From Streptomyces hiroshimensis (GTDB lineage: Bacteria > Actinomycetota > Actinomycetes > Streptomycetales > Streptomycetaceae), in assembly GCF_014650335.1 (NCBI RefSeq), contig NZ_BMUT01000012.1, positions 124,001-188,000 of the forward strand: a stretch of 64,000 bases of DNA, given 5' to 3'. Shown one piece after another: positions 26,409 to 35,015 of the stretch. The translations under genes were made by a program, and so were the position numbers. Under the pieces are notes generated by a model, which did not search any database, was not told the origin of the DNA, and saw nothing but the letters and a program-made list of their open reading frames with translations. Within the stretch, counting starts at the first letter, position 1, and each line of letters starts with the position of its first letter.

Positions 26409-29237
26409 TCAGCCCACCGACGAGTACGCCACGACACCCCGCAGCAAGCCGTCCACCGCACGCCGCGCATTGCGCGCCACCGTACTGCCGTCCTGCGGCG
26501 CCGCAGCCGCGATCTGCCCCAGTACGTCGATCAGCTGCTTGCACCACCGCACGAAGTCACCGGCCGGCATCTCGACCTCCCGCAGGACCTCGTCCAGCCC
26601 GTGCCCGGACGCCCAGCGGTACGCCGCCCAGGCGAAGCCGAGGTCCGGCTCGCGCTGGCCGACCCCCTCCGCCTGGTTGATCTTGTGCTGCTCCTCCAGG
26701 GCGTCGAGCCGGCCCCAGATGCGCACCATCTCGCCGAGGGCCTCCTTCGCCGGGCCCGTGGGCAGCTTCGGGGGCGCCGCGTCGTCGGCCATGCGCGCCT
26801 CGAAGACCAGCGCCGAGGCGCACGCCGCGAGCTCGGCCGGCTTCAGCCCCTCCCACACGCCGTCGCGCAGGCACTCGGAGGCCAGCAGGTCCAGCTCGCC
26901 GTAGAGGCGCGCGAGCCGCCTGCCGTTCTCGGTGACCTCGGTCCCCCGCAGGTAGTCCAGCTCGGTGAGGAGCGCGCAGATCCGGTCGAAGGTGCGGGCG
27001 ATGGTGTTCGTACGCCCCTCGATGCGCCGCTCCAGCTGGCGGGTGTCCCGCAGCAGCCGCTGGTAGCGCTCGGCCCAGCGGGCGTGGTCCTCGCGGTCGG
27101 AGCAGCCGTGGCAGGGGTGCGCGCGCAGGGCCGCGCGCAGCCGGGCGATCTCGGTGTCGTCGGCGCCCGCCGCGCGGGACTTGCGGTGCCGGTCGGGCAC
27201 GATGTGCCCCGCCTTGGTGCGCAGCGCGGAGGCGAGGTCGCGCCGCGACTGCGGGGAGCGCGGGTTGAAGGACTTGGGGATCCGCATCCGCTCCAGCGCC
27301 TCCACCGGCACCGGGAAGTCCATCGGGGCGAGGCGCTTGACCTGCCGCTCGGCGGTGAGCACCAGCGGGCGCGGGCCGTCGTGGGCGTCGAAGCCGCGGT
27401 GGCGGTCGGCGCGGGCGGGCGGCAGGCCGGGGTCCAGCACGAGGGCCAGGCCCGCGTACTTGCCGGTGGGAACGTGGATGACGTCACCGGGCTTGAGCCG
27501 CTCCAGGGCCGTCGCCGCGGCGGCGCGGCGCTGCACCGCGCCCTGCTTGGCCAGGTCGGTCTCACGGTCCTTCAGCTCACGGCGCAGCCTGGCGTACTCC
27601 TCGAAGTCGCCCAGGTGGCAGGTGACGGCCTCGCGGTAACCCGCCAGGCCCTCCTCGTTCTTCTGCACCTGCCGGGAGATGCCGACGACCGACTTGTCGG
27701 CCTGGAACTGCGCGAACGACGTCTCCAGCAGCTCGCGCGAGCGGTGCCGCCCGAACTGCGAGACGAGGTTGACCGCCATGTTGTACGACGGCTTGAAGCT
27801 GGAGCGCAGCGGATACGTGCGGGTGCCCGCGAGACCGGCGAGCGCGGCCGGGTCCATGGCGCGCTGCCACAGCACGACGGCGTGCCCCTCGACGTCGATG
27901 CCGCGCCGCCCGGCGCGGCCGGTCAGCTGGGTGTACTCGCCGGGCGTGATGTCCGCGTGGGTCTCGCCGTTCCACTTGACGAGCTTCTCCAGCACCACCG
28001 TGCGGGCCGGCATGTTGATGCCGAGGGCCAGCGTCTCGGTGGCGAAGACGGCCTTGACCAGGCCCTTGACGAAGAGCTCCTCCACGACCTCCTTGAAGGT
28101 CGGCAGCATGCCCGCGTGGTGGGCGGCGATGCCGCGCTCCAGGCCCTCCAGCCACTCGAAGTAGCCGAGGACGTGCAGGTCCTCGTCGGGGATGGCGGCC
28201 GTGCGCTCCTCGACGATCTCGCGGACCTTCGCGCGCGCCGCGTCGTCGTTGAGCCGCAGGCCGGCGTACAGGCACTGGTTGACGGCGGCCTCGCAGCCCG
28301 CGCGGCTGAAGATGAAGGTGATCGCGGGCAGCAGGCCCTCGGCGTCGAGGCGCTCGATGACCTCCGGGCGGCCGGGCGTCCAGATCCGGCTGCGCTGGCG
28401 GCGCTCGCGCTCGCGGTCGGCCTCGCGCACCATCTTGCCGCGGCGGCGCTCGCGCGGGTTGTAGGTGCGGCTGTTCTCCATGCGGGCCATGCGCAGCAGG
28501 TCGGGGTTGACCTCGCGCCGGGCGGCGCCGCGGCCGCCGTGGTCCGTCTCCTCCTCGAAGAGGTCGTACATCCGCCGGCCGGCGAGCACGTGCTGCCACA
28601 GCGGGACGGGCCGCTCCTCGGAGACGATCACCTCGGTGTCGCCGCGCACGGTGTCCAGCCAGTCGCCGAACTCCTCGGCGTTGGAGACGGTGGCCGACAG
28701 GGAGACGAGGGTCACCGACTCCGGGAGGTGGATGATGACCTCCTCCCAGACGGCGCCGCGGAAGCGGTCGGAGAGGTAGTGCACCTCGTCCATGACCACG
28801 TAGCCCAGGCCGGTGAGGGCCTGGGAGTTGGCATAGAGCATGTTGCGCAGGACCTCGGTGGTCATCACGAGCACCGGGGCATCGGCGTTGATGCTGTTGT
28901 CGCCGGTCAGCAGGCCGACCTTGGCGGCGCCGTAGCGCCTGACGAGATCGCTGTACTTCTGGTTCGACAGCGCCTTGATGGGCGTGGTGTAGAAGCACTT
29001 GCGGCCCTGGAGGAGGGCCAGGTGGACGGCGAACTCGCCCACGATGGTCTTGCCCGAACCGGTCGGCGCGGCGACCAGGACACCCTTCCCGGCCTCCAGG
29101 GCCTTGCAGGCGTCTATCTGGAAGGGGTCCAGCTCGAATTCGTACATCTCGCGGAACGGTGCGAGCGCGGTGGCCTGCTCGGCAGCGCGCACCCGTGACA
29201 GGGCGTAGCGCTCAGCAGGGGACATGTCGTCGGTCAT
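26409..29237 (-). CDS. Ski2-like DExH-box RNA helicase (HelY family)
   Basis: 942 residues. RecA-like domain 1 has Walker A APTGSGKT (57-64), TPIKALSNQK, LTGDNS and DEVH (about 150-153). Domain 2 has FIFSRAGCEAAVNQ, the stretch ATETLALGINMPARTVVLEKLVKW, and QLTGRAGRRGIDVEG. The C-terminal third is the rRNA-processing arch/helical domain typical of HelY/Mtr4-like proteins, including a CHGCSDREDHARW segment. An ATP-driven 3'-5' RNA helicase is expected, probably in RNA turnover or rRNA processing. ATG at 29237 begins MTDDMSPAERYALSR. It is the only gene in its transcript as far as can be seen. Confidence 0.93.
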   Translation of the reverse strand: MTDDMSPAERYALSRVRAAEQATALAPFREMYEFELDPFQIDACKALEAGKGVLVAAPTGSGKTIVGEFAVHLALLQGRKCFYTTPIKALSNQKYSDLVRRYGAAKVGLLTGDNSINADAPVLVMTTEVLRNMLYANSQALTGLGYVVMDEVHYLSDRFRGAVWEEVIIHLPESVTLVSLSATVSNAEEFGDWLDTVRGDTEVIVSEERPVPLWQHVLAGRRMYDLFEEETDHGGRGAARREVNPDLLRMARMENSRTYNPRERRRGKMVREADRERERRQRSRIWTPGRPEVIERLDAEGLLPAITFIFSRAGCEAAVNQCLYAGLRLNDDAARAKVREIVEERTAAIPDEDLHVLGYFEWLEGLERGIAAHHAGMLPTFKEVVEELFVKGLVKAVFATETLALGINMPARTVVLEKLVKWNGETHADITPGEYTQLTGRAGRRGIDVEGHAVVLWQRAMDPAALAGLAGTRTYPLRSSFKPSYNMAVNLVSQFGRHRSRELLETSFAQFQADKSVVGISRQVQKNEEGLAGYREAVTCHLGDFEEYARLRRELKDRETDLAKQGAVQRRAAAATALERLKPGDVIHVPTGKYAGLALVLDPGLPPARADRHRGFDAHDGPRPLVLTAERQVKRLAPMDFPVPVEALERMRIPKSFNPRSPQSRRDLASALRTKAGHIVPDRHRKSRAAGADDTEIARLRAALRAHPCHGCSDREDHARWAERYQRLLRDTRQLERRIEGRTNTIARTFDRICALLTELDYLRGTEVTENGRRLARLYGELDLLASECLRDGVWEGLKPAELAACASALVFEARMADDAAPPKLPTGPAKEALGEMVRIWGRLDALEEQHKINQAEGVGQREPDLGFAWAAYRWASGHGLDEVLREVEMPAGDFVRWCKQLIDVLGQIAAAAPQDGSTVARNARRAVDGLLRGVVAYSSVG

Positions 29238-29283
29238 CTTGTCTACGAGCCTACCGGTGACCTCCGACAGCGCACCCGATCTT

Positions 29284-30189
29284 TTATGCAGCCTTTTCCG
29301 CAGCTCCGAGCAGGCGCACGGCTCCGGGCACGGTCTCGGCTTCCAGCGGCAGCGGGCCGAGCGGCTCGCCGTCCGCCCAGCCGGTGACCCCGGCTGCGGA
29401 CAGTGACACCTTGGCGACGCGGTGCACGGTGACCTTCGGGTGGCCGAGGTGGGTGCCGCGGTAGACCCGGGGGAAGACCTTCAGCAGGGTGGAGCGGCTG
29501 CACGGGCCGACGACGGTGATGTCGAACAGCCCGTCGTCCATGCGGGCTCCCGCGCAGATGCGCATGCCCCCGCCGTAGGAGGAGCTGTTGCCGACGGCGA
29601 CGAGGGTCGCCTCGATCTCCTGCTCCGGGCCGTCGTCCAGCCGGATCCGGTACGCAACGGGGCGCAGCGCGGCCAGTTCGGCGATCATCGCCAGGTCGTA
29701 GCGCAGGCGGCCGGAGGGGAAGCGCATCCGGTTGCCGCGGTCGTTGACGCGCGAGTCGAAGCCGGAGGCGAGCACCGTCGCGAAGTACGTCCCGCCGGCC
29801 CGGCCGAGGTCCACAGGGCGGCCGCCGTCGCCCTTGAGGGACTCGGCGATGAGGCGGCCGGCCGCCGCGGGGTCGCGGACCGGCAGCCCGGCCTCGCGGG
29901 CGAAGTCGTTGCCGGTGCCGACGGCCACCACGCCGAGCGGGGTGGGCGTTCCGGCGACGGCCTGGAGGGCCAGCGAGGTCATGCCGTCGCCGCCGACGGC
30001 GATCAGCGCTCCGGTGCCGCCCGCGACGGCCTCGCGGGCCCGGCGCAGAGCGTCGGCGGCGTTCTCGCCGAGGACGGTGCGGACGGAGAACCCGGCGGCG
30101 CGCAGCGCCCGGGCGGCCGGCTGGGCGGCGGCCGCCCCGCGCCCGCGGCCTGCCGTCGGGTTGACGAAGAGCGTGATGTCGCTGGTCAC
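29284..30189 (-). CDS. diacylglycerol/lipid kinase family protein
   Basis: 301 residues of the DAGK catalytic family: FVNPTAGRGRG at the N-terminus, nucleotide-binding ALIAVGGDGMTSLALQAV, GTGNDFAREAGLP, and the C-terminal NSSSYGGGMRICAGARMDDGLFDITVVG. The expected reaction is ATP-dependent phosphorylation of diacylglycerol or a related lipid at the inner membrane face. It lies 46 bp upstream of the helicase gene, same strand. A very strong hairpin separates it from tatC. Confidence 0.9.
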   Translation of the reverse strand: MTSDITLFVNPTAGRGRGAAAAQPAARALRAAGFSVRTVLGENAADALRRAREAVAGGTGALIAVGGDGMTSLALQAVAGTPTPLGVVAVGTGNDFAREAGLPVRDPAAAGRLIAESLKGDGGRPVDLGRAGGTYFATVLASGFDSRVNDRGNRMRFPSGRLRYDLAMIAELAALRPVAYRIRLDDGPEQEIEATLVAVGNSSSYGGGMRICAGARMDDGLFDITVVGPCSRSTLLKVFPRVYRGTHLGHPKVTVHRVAKVSLSAAGVTGWADGEPLGPLPLEAETVPGAVRLLGAAEKAA

Positions 30190-30215
30190 CCGCCGGACCC
30201 TATCGGGTCGGGATG

Positions 30216-30256
30216 CGCCGAGGGGCGGCCGCTGTGTCAGCGGCCGCCCCTCGGCG
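30216..30256 (-). terminator. strong hairpin after tatC
   Basis: Perfect 18-bp inverted repeat (CGCCGAGGGGCGGCCGCT, loop GTGTC) between the tatC stop and the lipid kinase start, both on the minus strand. It is very stable but lacks a T tract. Confidence 0.82.
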
Positions 30257-30296
30257 GTGCCTGGACGATGCGCTCCTCGGAGCGCGCCGCCTCAGC

Positions 30297-31232
30297 TCAC
30301 GTCACGTCGTCGTAGCTGTTGCGGGCCGCGTGGCTGCGGCCGTCCTCGGATCGCTCGCTCAGGGCCGGCATCGGCTCGGAGTCGCCGGTGGACTGCGGGG
30401 TCAGGTCCAGGGGGGCCGCCTCGTCGTCCGACAGCAGCCGGTCGGGGTTGCGCAGCGCACGGCGCTTGTCGTTCAGCATCGAGAAGCCGACCGCACCGAA
30501 GTACAGGATGATGATCGGCACCGCCAGGATGCACATGCCGAACGGGTCGGTGCTCGGGGTCGCGACCGCGCCGAAGACGAAGACGCCCATCACGACGCCG
30601 CGCCACCACTTGACCATGGTCTTGCCCGTGACCATGCCGGCGATGTTCATCATCACCAGGAGCAGGGGCAGCTCGAAGGCGAGGCCGAAGACGAGGATCA
30701 TCCGGACGGTGAAGTCGAGGATGTCGTCGAGGTTGAGGGTGTTGGCCGCGGAATCGGGTGTGATCTGGAGCAGCACCCGCATGCTCATCGGCATGATCTC
30801 GTAGGCCAGCCAGGCGCCCGCGACGAAGAGCGGGGCCGCCGTCGCCACGAAGGCGATCGTGTACTTCTTCTCGCTCTTGTGCAGGCCGGGGGCGAGGAAC
30901 GCCCACAGCTGGTAGAGCCAGATCGGCGAGGAGACCGTCACGCCCGCCAGGAGGCAGATCTTGACGATCGTCGTGAACGGCGACGACAGGCTGTTGAAGA
31001 CGACGATCGCGCAGTTGCCGCCGTGGCTCTGGGCGAGATCGCGCCCGGGGCACTTGGGAACGGGGCTCGAGAGGAAGTCCGTGAGCTGCTTCTGGTAGAA
31101 GGCAGCGACGATCGCGACCACGATGATCGCGAGGACCGCCTTGGCCAGCCGGTTGCGCAACTCACGCAGGTGCTCCGCGAGCGGCATCCGCCCCTCGGGG
31201 TCCTTCTCCTTCTTGCGGGCAGACTTGGGCAA
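30297..31232 (-). CDS. tatC: Sec-independent protein translocase TatC
   Basis: 311 residues with six predicted transmembrane helices and the conserved N-terminal motif MPLAEHLRELRNRLAKAV. It also has SSPIWLYQLWAFLAPGLHKSEKK, the FVAGAWLAYEIMP and FGLAFELPLLLVMMNIAG segments, and AVATPSTDPFGM. TatC recognises twin-arginine signal peptides and forms the receptor core of the Tat export machinery. The cytoplasmic C-terminal tail (about 60 residues, acidic, Ser-rich) is longer than in E. coli. The gene is 101 bp downstream of tatA; tatB is not in the window and in Streptomyces lies elsewhere. Confidence 0.97.
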   Translation of the reverse strand: MPKSARKKEKDPEGRMPLAEHLRELRNRLAKAVLAIIVVAIVAAFYQKQLTDFLSSPVPKCPGRDLAQSHGGNCAIVVFNSLSSPFTTIVKICLLAGVTVSSPIWLYQLWAFLAPGLHKSEKKYTIAFVATAAPLFVAGAWLAYEIMPMSMRVLLQITPDSAANTLNLDDILDFTVRMILVFGLAFELPLLLVMMNIAGMVTGKTMVKWWRGVVMGVFVFGAVATPSTDPFGMCILAVPIIILYFGAVGFSMLNDKRRALRNPDRLLSDDEAAPLDLTPQSTGDSEPMPALSERSEDGRSHAARNSYDDVT

Positions 31233-31333
31233 CCCACGTCCCTATCTCGTGCGGCAGACGGACACCCCGCGGGCGGCCGCCTCGATCGTCCCTGAAAAAG
31301 TGCTGCTCAGCGCCTGTCCGGCGCTGCTCAGTG

Positions 31334-31609
31334 CTACGCGGAGCGGTCGCTCGGCTCGGTGACCGGACGCGCGCCGGCCACATCGCCGGGAGCCGCCTTG
31401 ATCGTACGCGGGGCCTGGCCGGCGGGCGGGTCGGCCGGGGCGGAGGCGTTGTCCTGGCCCTCCGACTTCATGGCCTTCGCCTCGCTCTTGAGGATGCGGG
31501 CGGACTTGCCCAGGGAACGCGCCATGTCCGGGAGCTTCTTCGCACCGAACAGCAGGACGATGACGACGAGAATGAGGATGATCTCGGGGGCGCCGAGCCT
31601 ACCGAACAT
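31334..31609 (-). CDS. tatA: Sec-independent protein translocase TatA
   Basis: 91 residues: short N-terminal transmembrane helix (PEIILILVVIVLLFGAKKLP) with the FGxxxLP hinge, an amphipathic helix (DMARSLGKSARILKSEAKAMKSE), then a hydrophilic tail. Many copies assemble with TatC into the translocation pore. It is the upstream gene of the tatAC pair; ATG at 31609 starts MFGRLGAPE as usual. Confidence 0.96.
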   Translation of the reverse strand: MFGRLGAPEIILILVVIVLLFGAKKLPDMARSLGKSARILKSEAKAMKSEGQDNASAPADPPAGQAPRTIKAAPGDVAGARPVTEPSDRSA

Positions 31610-31837
31610 TTGCGTTTACCTTCTCACCGAGGCGGCATGGGGTGGGGTACTGCCGACCGATCGGACATTTGTCCATCAGCCGTACGGCAGCGATCGTAAC
31701 GCGCAGGGGTAAACGCTGGGCAATCCCCTTGCGTACTCCCGGATGCGACCCCCCGCCTCGTCGCCGGGGCCACCGAAACAGCGTACCGCCCGGTCGGTGA
31801 ACCCAGGAGAGAGCGGGAGCGACGTTGTCAGAACCGC

Positions 31838-32053
31838 TCATTCCTGGCGCAAAGTGTGCACGGCCTGTGCGCCCGCCGCGGCGAGCGGCGTCGCGGCCCG
31901 CTCCAGGTCCTCCGCGGCCCGGCTGATCCGCTGCGAGCTCTCCGAGACCTGACGCGCCAGCCGCCGCACTTCGACCAGCACCCGGGCGGCCAGCACCCCG
32001 AGGACGGCGATCCCCAGGAAGGAGAGGGCGACGGCGAGCATGGGCCAGAACAT
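31838..32053 (-). CDS. small single-pass membrane protein
   Basis: 71 residues: one N-terminal transmembrane helix (MLAVALSFLGIAVLGVLAARVLVEV) and an amphipathic, probably coiled-coil region (RRLARQVSESSQRISRAAEDLERAATPLAAAG). The pattern resembles DUF948-type proteins, but it is short. It lies between tatA and the zinc-ribbon gene on the same strand. Function unknown; the Tat proximity may be incidental. Confidence 0.7.
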   Translation of the reverse strand: MFWPMLAVALSFLGIAVLGVLAARVLVEVRRLARQVSESSQRISRAAEDLERAATPLAAAGAQAVHTLRQE

Positions 32054-32157
32054 GGGGCGAACCTATCGGGATGTCGGAATGGCTCAAAACAGCTGTTTAT
32101 CGGAGTGTTTCGTACGGACTGTGTTCGTACGCACCGGGCCCGGCAGCGGGCCGGGGC

Positions 32158-32370
32158 TCACACCGTCGAGTGCAACCGCAGCGTACGCACCCCGCCGCCC
32201 GTCAGCAGCTCGACGATCCGCTCCCCCGCCGGCTTGCGCACCGCGGAACCGCAGTCCGGGCAGGTGAAGGAGTAGAAGGTGGTCCGCCGGCTGCCGCCGA
32301 TCGCCAGCCGCAGCGCGCTCGCGGCCAGCTCGAAACGGCCGCGGCAGTCGGGGCAGGCCGCCTTGAACAT
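32158..32370 (-). CDS. small zinc-ribbon protein
   Basis: 70 residues with two CPDC knuckles (Cys6/Cys9 and Cys37/Cys40) that should bind one Zn, in MFKAACPDCRGRFELA and FYSFTCPDCGSAV. The ending GVRTLRLHSTV is characteristic of a conserved Streptomyces family. ATG at 32370 with GGGAG upstream is chosen; ATG at 32397 would add nine residues. It follows pafC by about 40 bp (12 bp if the earlier start is used) and probably belongs to the same transcript, so a role beside PafBC is possible. No function is known. Confidence 0.78.
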   Translation of the reverse strand: MFKAACPDCRGRFELAASALRLAIGGSRRTTFYSFTCPDCGSAVRKPAGERIVELLTGGGVRTLRLHSTV

Positions 32371-32408
32371 CGCGGCTCCCGGCACTCTCCCGTCCATCGC
32401 GTCCACCC

Positions 32409-33371
32409 TCACTCCCCGTACGCCGCAAGGGCCTCGCGGGCGGCGTCCCGCGCACTGACCGCCAGCGCCGCCGGCGAGACGATCCGCCCGTCGCCGCCGA
32501 GCCGCAGCGCGAGCCGGCGCAGCGAGGCCGGGTCCGGCGTGCGCAGCGTGATCCGCAGGCCGCCGTCGGGCCGCTCCTCGGCGCTGTCGTGCGGGTAGTA
32601 CTCGGCGACCCAGCGGCCGCCGGGGCCCACCTCGATCACGACCTCCGGATCCTCCGCGGCCGGCTGCACCAGCCCCTCGGAGAGGTCGCGCAGCTCGACC
32701 GGCGGCGGGTCGGAGGGCTCGTCGAGCAGCCTGATTTCGGCCACCCGGTCCAGGCGGAAGGTGCGCCGCGCCTCCGAGAGCCGGCACCACGCCTCCATAT
32801 AGGTGTGGCCCACGACGAACAGCCGGACGGGGTCGACCTCGCGCTCGGTGAGCTCGTCGCGCGCGGGCGAGTAGTACTTGATCCAGACGCGGCGGCGCTC
32901 GGCGATCGCCCGGTCGACGTCGGCGAAGACGCCGCCCTCGGACTCGAAGGTCACCGACAGCCGCGAGCTCGCGCCCGCGGCCTCGCCGGCCGCGGCCTCG
33001 ATCTTCGCGGTGGCCCGCACCAGCGCCTGCCGGTCGCTCTCGCGCAGGCCCGGCAGCGTCGCCACCGCGCGCGCGGCCACCAGCAGGGCCGTGGCCTCGT
33101 CCGCGGCGAGCCGCAGCGGCTCGCCCGTGCTGCTGCCCGAGGCGTCCGGGTTGTGCCACCAGATGCGGTCGCCGTCGGTGTCGATGTCCAGCAGGTCACC
33201 GCCGCGGAAGCTGGTGCCGCACATCGGCAGGACGTCGAGGTCGCCGATCAGCTCGTCCTCGGTGATCCCGAAGGCGCGCGCCACGTCGGTGACCCGGGCG
33301 CCGGGGCGCTCCCGCAGATAGGTGACCAGCGACAGCATCCGCCGCGTCTGATCAATGGCGTTTCCGGCCAT
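32409..33371 (-). CDS. pafC: WYL-domain transcriptional regulator PafC
   Basis: 320 residues: an N-terminal HTH (TRRMLSLVTYLRERPGARVTDVARAFGITEDELIGDLDVLPMCG), a WYL ligand-binding domain (RRRVWIKYYSPARDELTEREVDPVRLFVVGHTYMEAWCRLSEARRTFRLDRV) and a WCX C-terminal domain. In mycobacteria PafB and PafC work together as activators of the LexA/RecA-independent DNA damage response; the WYL part may sense single-stranded DNA. Encoded directly downstream of pafB (60 bp) and upstream of the zinc-ribbon gene. Confidence 0.9.
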   Translation of the reverse strand: MAGNAIDQTRRMLSLVTYLRERPGARVTDVARAFGITEDELIGDLDVLPMCGTSFRGGDLLDIDTDGDRIWWHNPDASGSSTGEPLRLAADEATALLVAARAVATLPGLRESDRQALVRATAKIEAAAGEAAGASSRLSVTFESEGGVFADVDRAIAERRRVWIKYYSPARDELTEREVDPVRLFVVGHTYMEAWCRLSEARRTFRLDRVAEIRLLDEPSDPPPVELRDLSEGLVQPAAEDPEVVIEVGPGGRWVAEYYPHDSAEERPDGGLRITLRTPDPASLRRLALRLGGDGRIVSPAALAVSARDAAREALAAYGE

Positions 33372-33431
33372 CAGAAGTCGGTCCGTTCCTCTCAGCCCTC
33401 GTCGCGGGCCCTTCGGCCCGTATCCGCTGTC

Positions 33432-34457
33432 TCAGCCCTTGGCCACGGCGCGCAGCCGGTCGAGCACCTCGGCCCGCAGCTCCGCCGGTTCCAGCACCAC
33501 CACGTCCGGGCCGAACTCCACCAGCCAGGCGTCCAGCCCGTGCCCGTAGGGGATCTCCAGCTCGTCCCAGCCGTCGCCCAGCTCGCGCGTGGCCAGGGCC
33601 CGCGCCCGCAGCGGATACCCGTGGTCCGCGCGCACCTTGATCAGGGCCGTGCCCGTCGCCGTCTCGCCGGCCCAGCGCTCGACCGTCTCGCGGACCGTCA
33701 CGTGATCGGGCACCGGCGCGGTGAAGGGGATGCCCCGCGAGCGCACCTTGCCGGTGATCCGGGACAGCCGGAAGACGCGCTCCGCCTTGCGGTCGCGGTC
33801 CCAGCCCGCCAGGTACCAGTGGCCGCGCCAGCACTCCAGCTGCCACGGCTCGACGTGCCGCTGCTCGGGGCGGGCCGAGTTCGCCTTGCGGTAGTCGAAG
33901 ACCACCGGGCGCCGGTCGCGCGCGGCCAGCATCAGCGGCTCGAAGGCGGCCTCGTGGACCGGGATCCGCGTCTCCAGGGCGCTGTGGCTGCCGTAGACCT
34001 CTTCCGCGAGCGGCATTCCGGCGGCCCGCAGCTTCTGCAGTGCGCCGCTGGCCGCGGCGGCCAGGCGGGCCTGCTGCCAGACGCTGGCGGCCAGGCCCAA
34101 GGCGGCGGCCTCCTCGACGTCCAGCGTGACGGGGGGCAGGCGGTTGCTGTCGCGGCGGGCCAGATAGCCGGTCTCGCCGTCGACGCTCTCCACCGTCTCG
34201 ATGATCAGGCCGAGCTCGCGCAGGTCGTCCTTGTCGCGCTCGAACATGCGGTTGAAGGCGTCATCGCTGCCCGTGGCGTTGTCCGGGGCCCCGGAGGCCG
34301 CACCGGGCCCCGACCCGGAGGCGACACCGCTTCCCGGGCCAAAGGCTTCGAGGTAAGCCTCGATGGACCCCCGCAGCTCCCGCTTGCTGAGCGGACGGCG
34401 CGTCCCCAGCAGGCACAGCGCCAGGTTCATCAGCCGCTCGGCCTTGGCAATCGCCAT
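33432..34457 (-). CDS. pafB: WYL-domain transcriptional regulator PafB
   Basis: 341 residues: winged HTH (MAIAKAERLMNLALCLLGTRRPLSKRELRGSIEAYLEAF), WYL domain (RRPVVFDYRKANSARPEQRHVEPWQLECWRGHWYLAGWDRDRKAERVFRLSRI) and WCX domain. The HTH-WYL linker carries a Gly/Ser/Ala-rich insert around residues 50-75. It is the partner of PafC in DNA-damage gene activation by analogy to mycobacteria. ATG at 34457 follows GAGAGGG and is preferred to a start nine residues earlier. Unlike mycobacteria, two FKBP genes lie between it and pafA. Confidence 0.9.
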   Translation of the reverse strand: MAIAKAERLMNLALCLLGTRRPLSKRELRGSIEAYLEAFGPGSGVASGSGPGAASGAPDNATGSDDAFNRMFERDKDDLRELGLIIETVESVDGETGYLARRDSNRLPPVTLDVEEAAALGLAASVWQQARLAAAASGALQKLRAAGMPLAEEVYGSHSALETRIPVHEAAFEPLMLAARDRRPVVFDYRKANSARPEQRHVEPWQLECWRGHWYLAGWDRDRKAERVFRLSRITGKVRSRGIPFTAPVPDHVTVRETVERWAGETATGTALIKVRADHGYPLRARALATRELGDGWDELEIPYGHGLDAWLVEFGPDVVVLEPAELRAEVLDRLRAVAKG

Positions 34458-34520
34458 CGACGCCCTCTCTACTTGTGCTCTCAACCGTTGACCGTACCGC
34501 TCCGGTCTTCCTGCGCAAAA

Positions 34521-34559
34521 GCCGAGGGCCCATGCCCCTGGGGGACATGGACCCTCGGC
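34521..34559 (-). terminator. terminator after the cytoplasmic FKBP gene
   Basis: GCCGAGGGCCCATG (34521-34534) and CATGGACCCTCGGC (34546-34559) form a 14-bp stem with one mismatch, followed on the minus strand by CTTTTGC, a short T run. It isolates the FKBP genes from pafBC. Confidence 0.8.
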
Positions 34560-34576
34560 CCGCCGACAGGTCGGCG

Positions 34577-34951
34577 TCAGACCGCGATCAGGTCGCAGAC
34601 GAAGATCAGCGTCTCGCCCGGGGCGATCACGCCGCCACCGGCGCCACGGTCGCCGTAGCCGAGGTGGGCGGGGATGACCAGCTTGCGGCGGCCACCGACC
34701 TTCATGCCCTGGATGCCCTTGTCCCAGCCCTCGATGACCTGGCCGGCGCCCAGCTTGAACTCCAGCGGGTTGCCACGGTTCCAGCTCGCGTCGAACTCCT
34801 CGCCGGTGGAGAAGGCCACGCCCACGTAGTGGACCTTGACGAAGTCGCCGGCCTTGGCGACGGCGCCGTCGCCCTCCCAGATCTCGGTGATCTCCAGGTC
34901 AGAGGGCACCGGGCCCTCGGGGAAGTCGATCTCGGGCTTGTCGATGCTCAC
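34577..34951 (-). CDS. cytoplasmic FKBP-type peptidyl-prolyl isomerase
   Basis: 124 residues, one FKBP domain: VKVHYVGVAFSTGEEFDASWNRGNPLEFKLGAGQVIEGWDKGIQGMKVGGRRKLVIPAHLGYGDRG, with the FK506-pocket residues (Tyr, Phe, Asp, Trp, Tyr) in place and the end ETLIFVCDLIAV. It catalyses cis-trans isomerisation of prolyl bonds. No signal peptide. GTG at 34951 follows AGGAG and is preferred to an upstream frame extension of 11 residues. It lies 64 bp downstream of the lipoprotein FKBP gene, same strand. Confidence 0.93.
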   Translation of the reverse strand: MSIDKPEIDFPEGPVPSDLEITEIWEGDGAVAKAGDFVKVHYVGVAFSTGEEFDASWNRGNPLEFKLGAGQVIEGWDKGIQGMKVGGRRKLVIPAHLGYGDRGAGGGVIAPGETLIFVCDLIAV

Positions 34952-35015
34952 GAAAGTGCTCCTACGAAAGAATCTTGTAGACAACCGTGCAAGTCTGGCA
35001 GATCCCGATCGGAAA

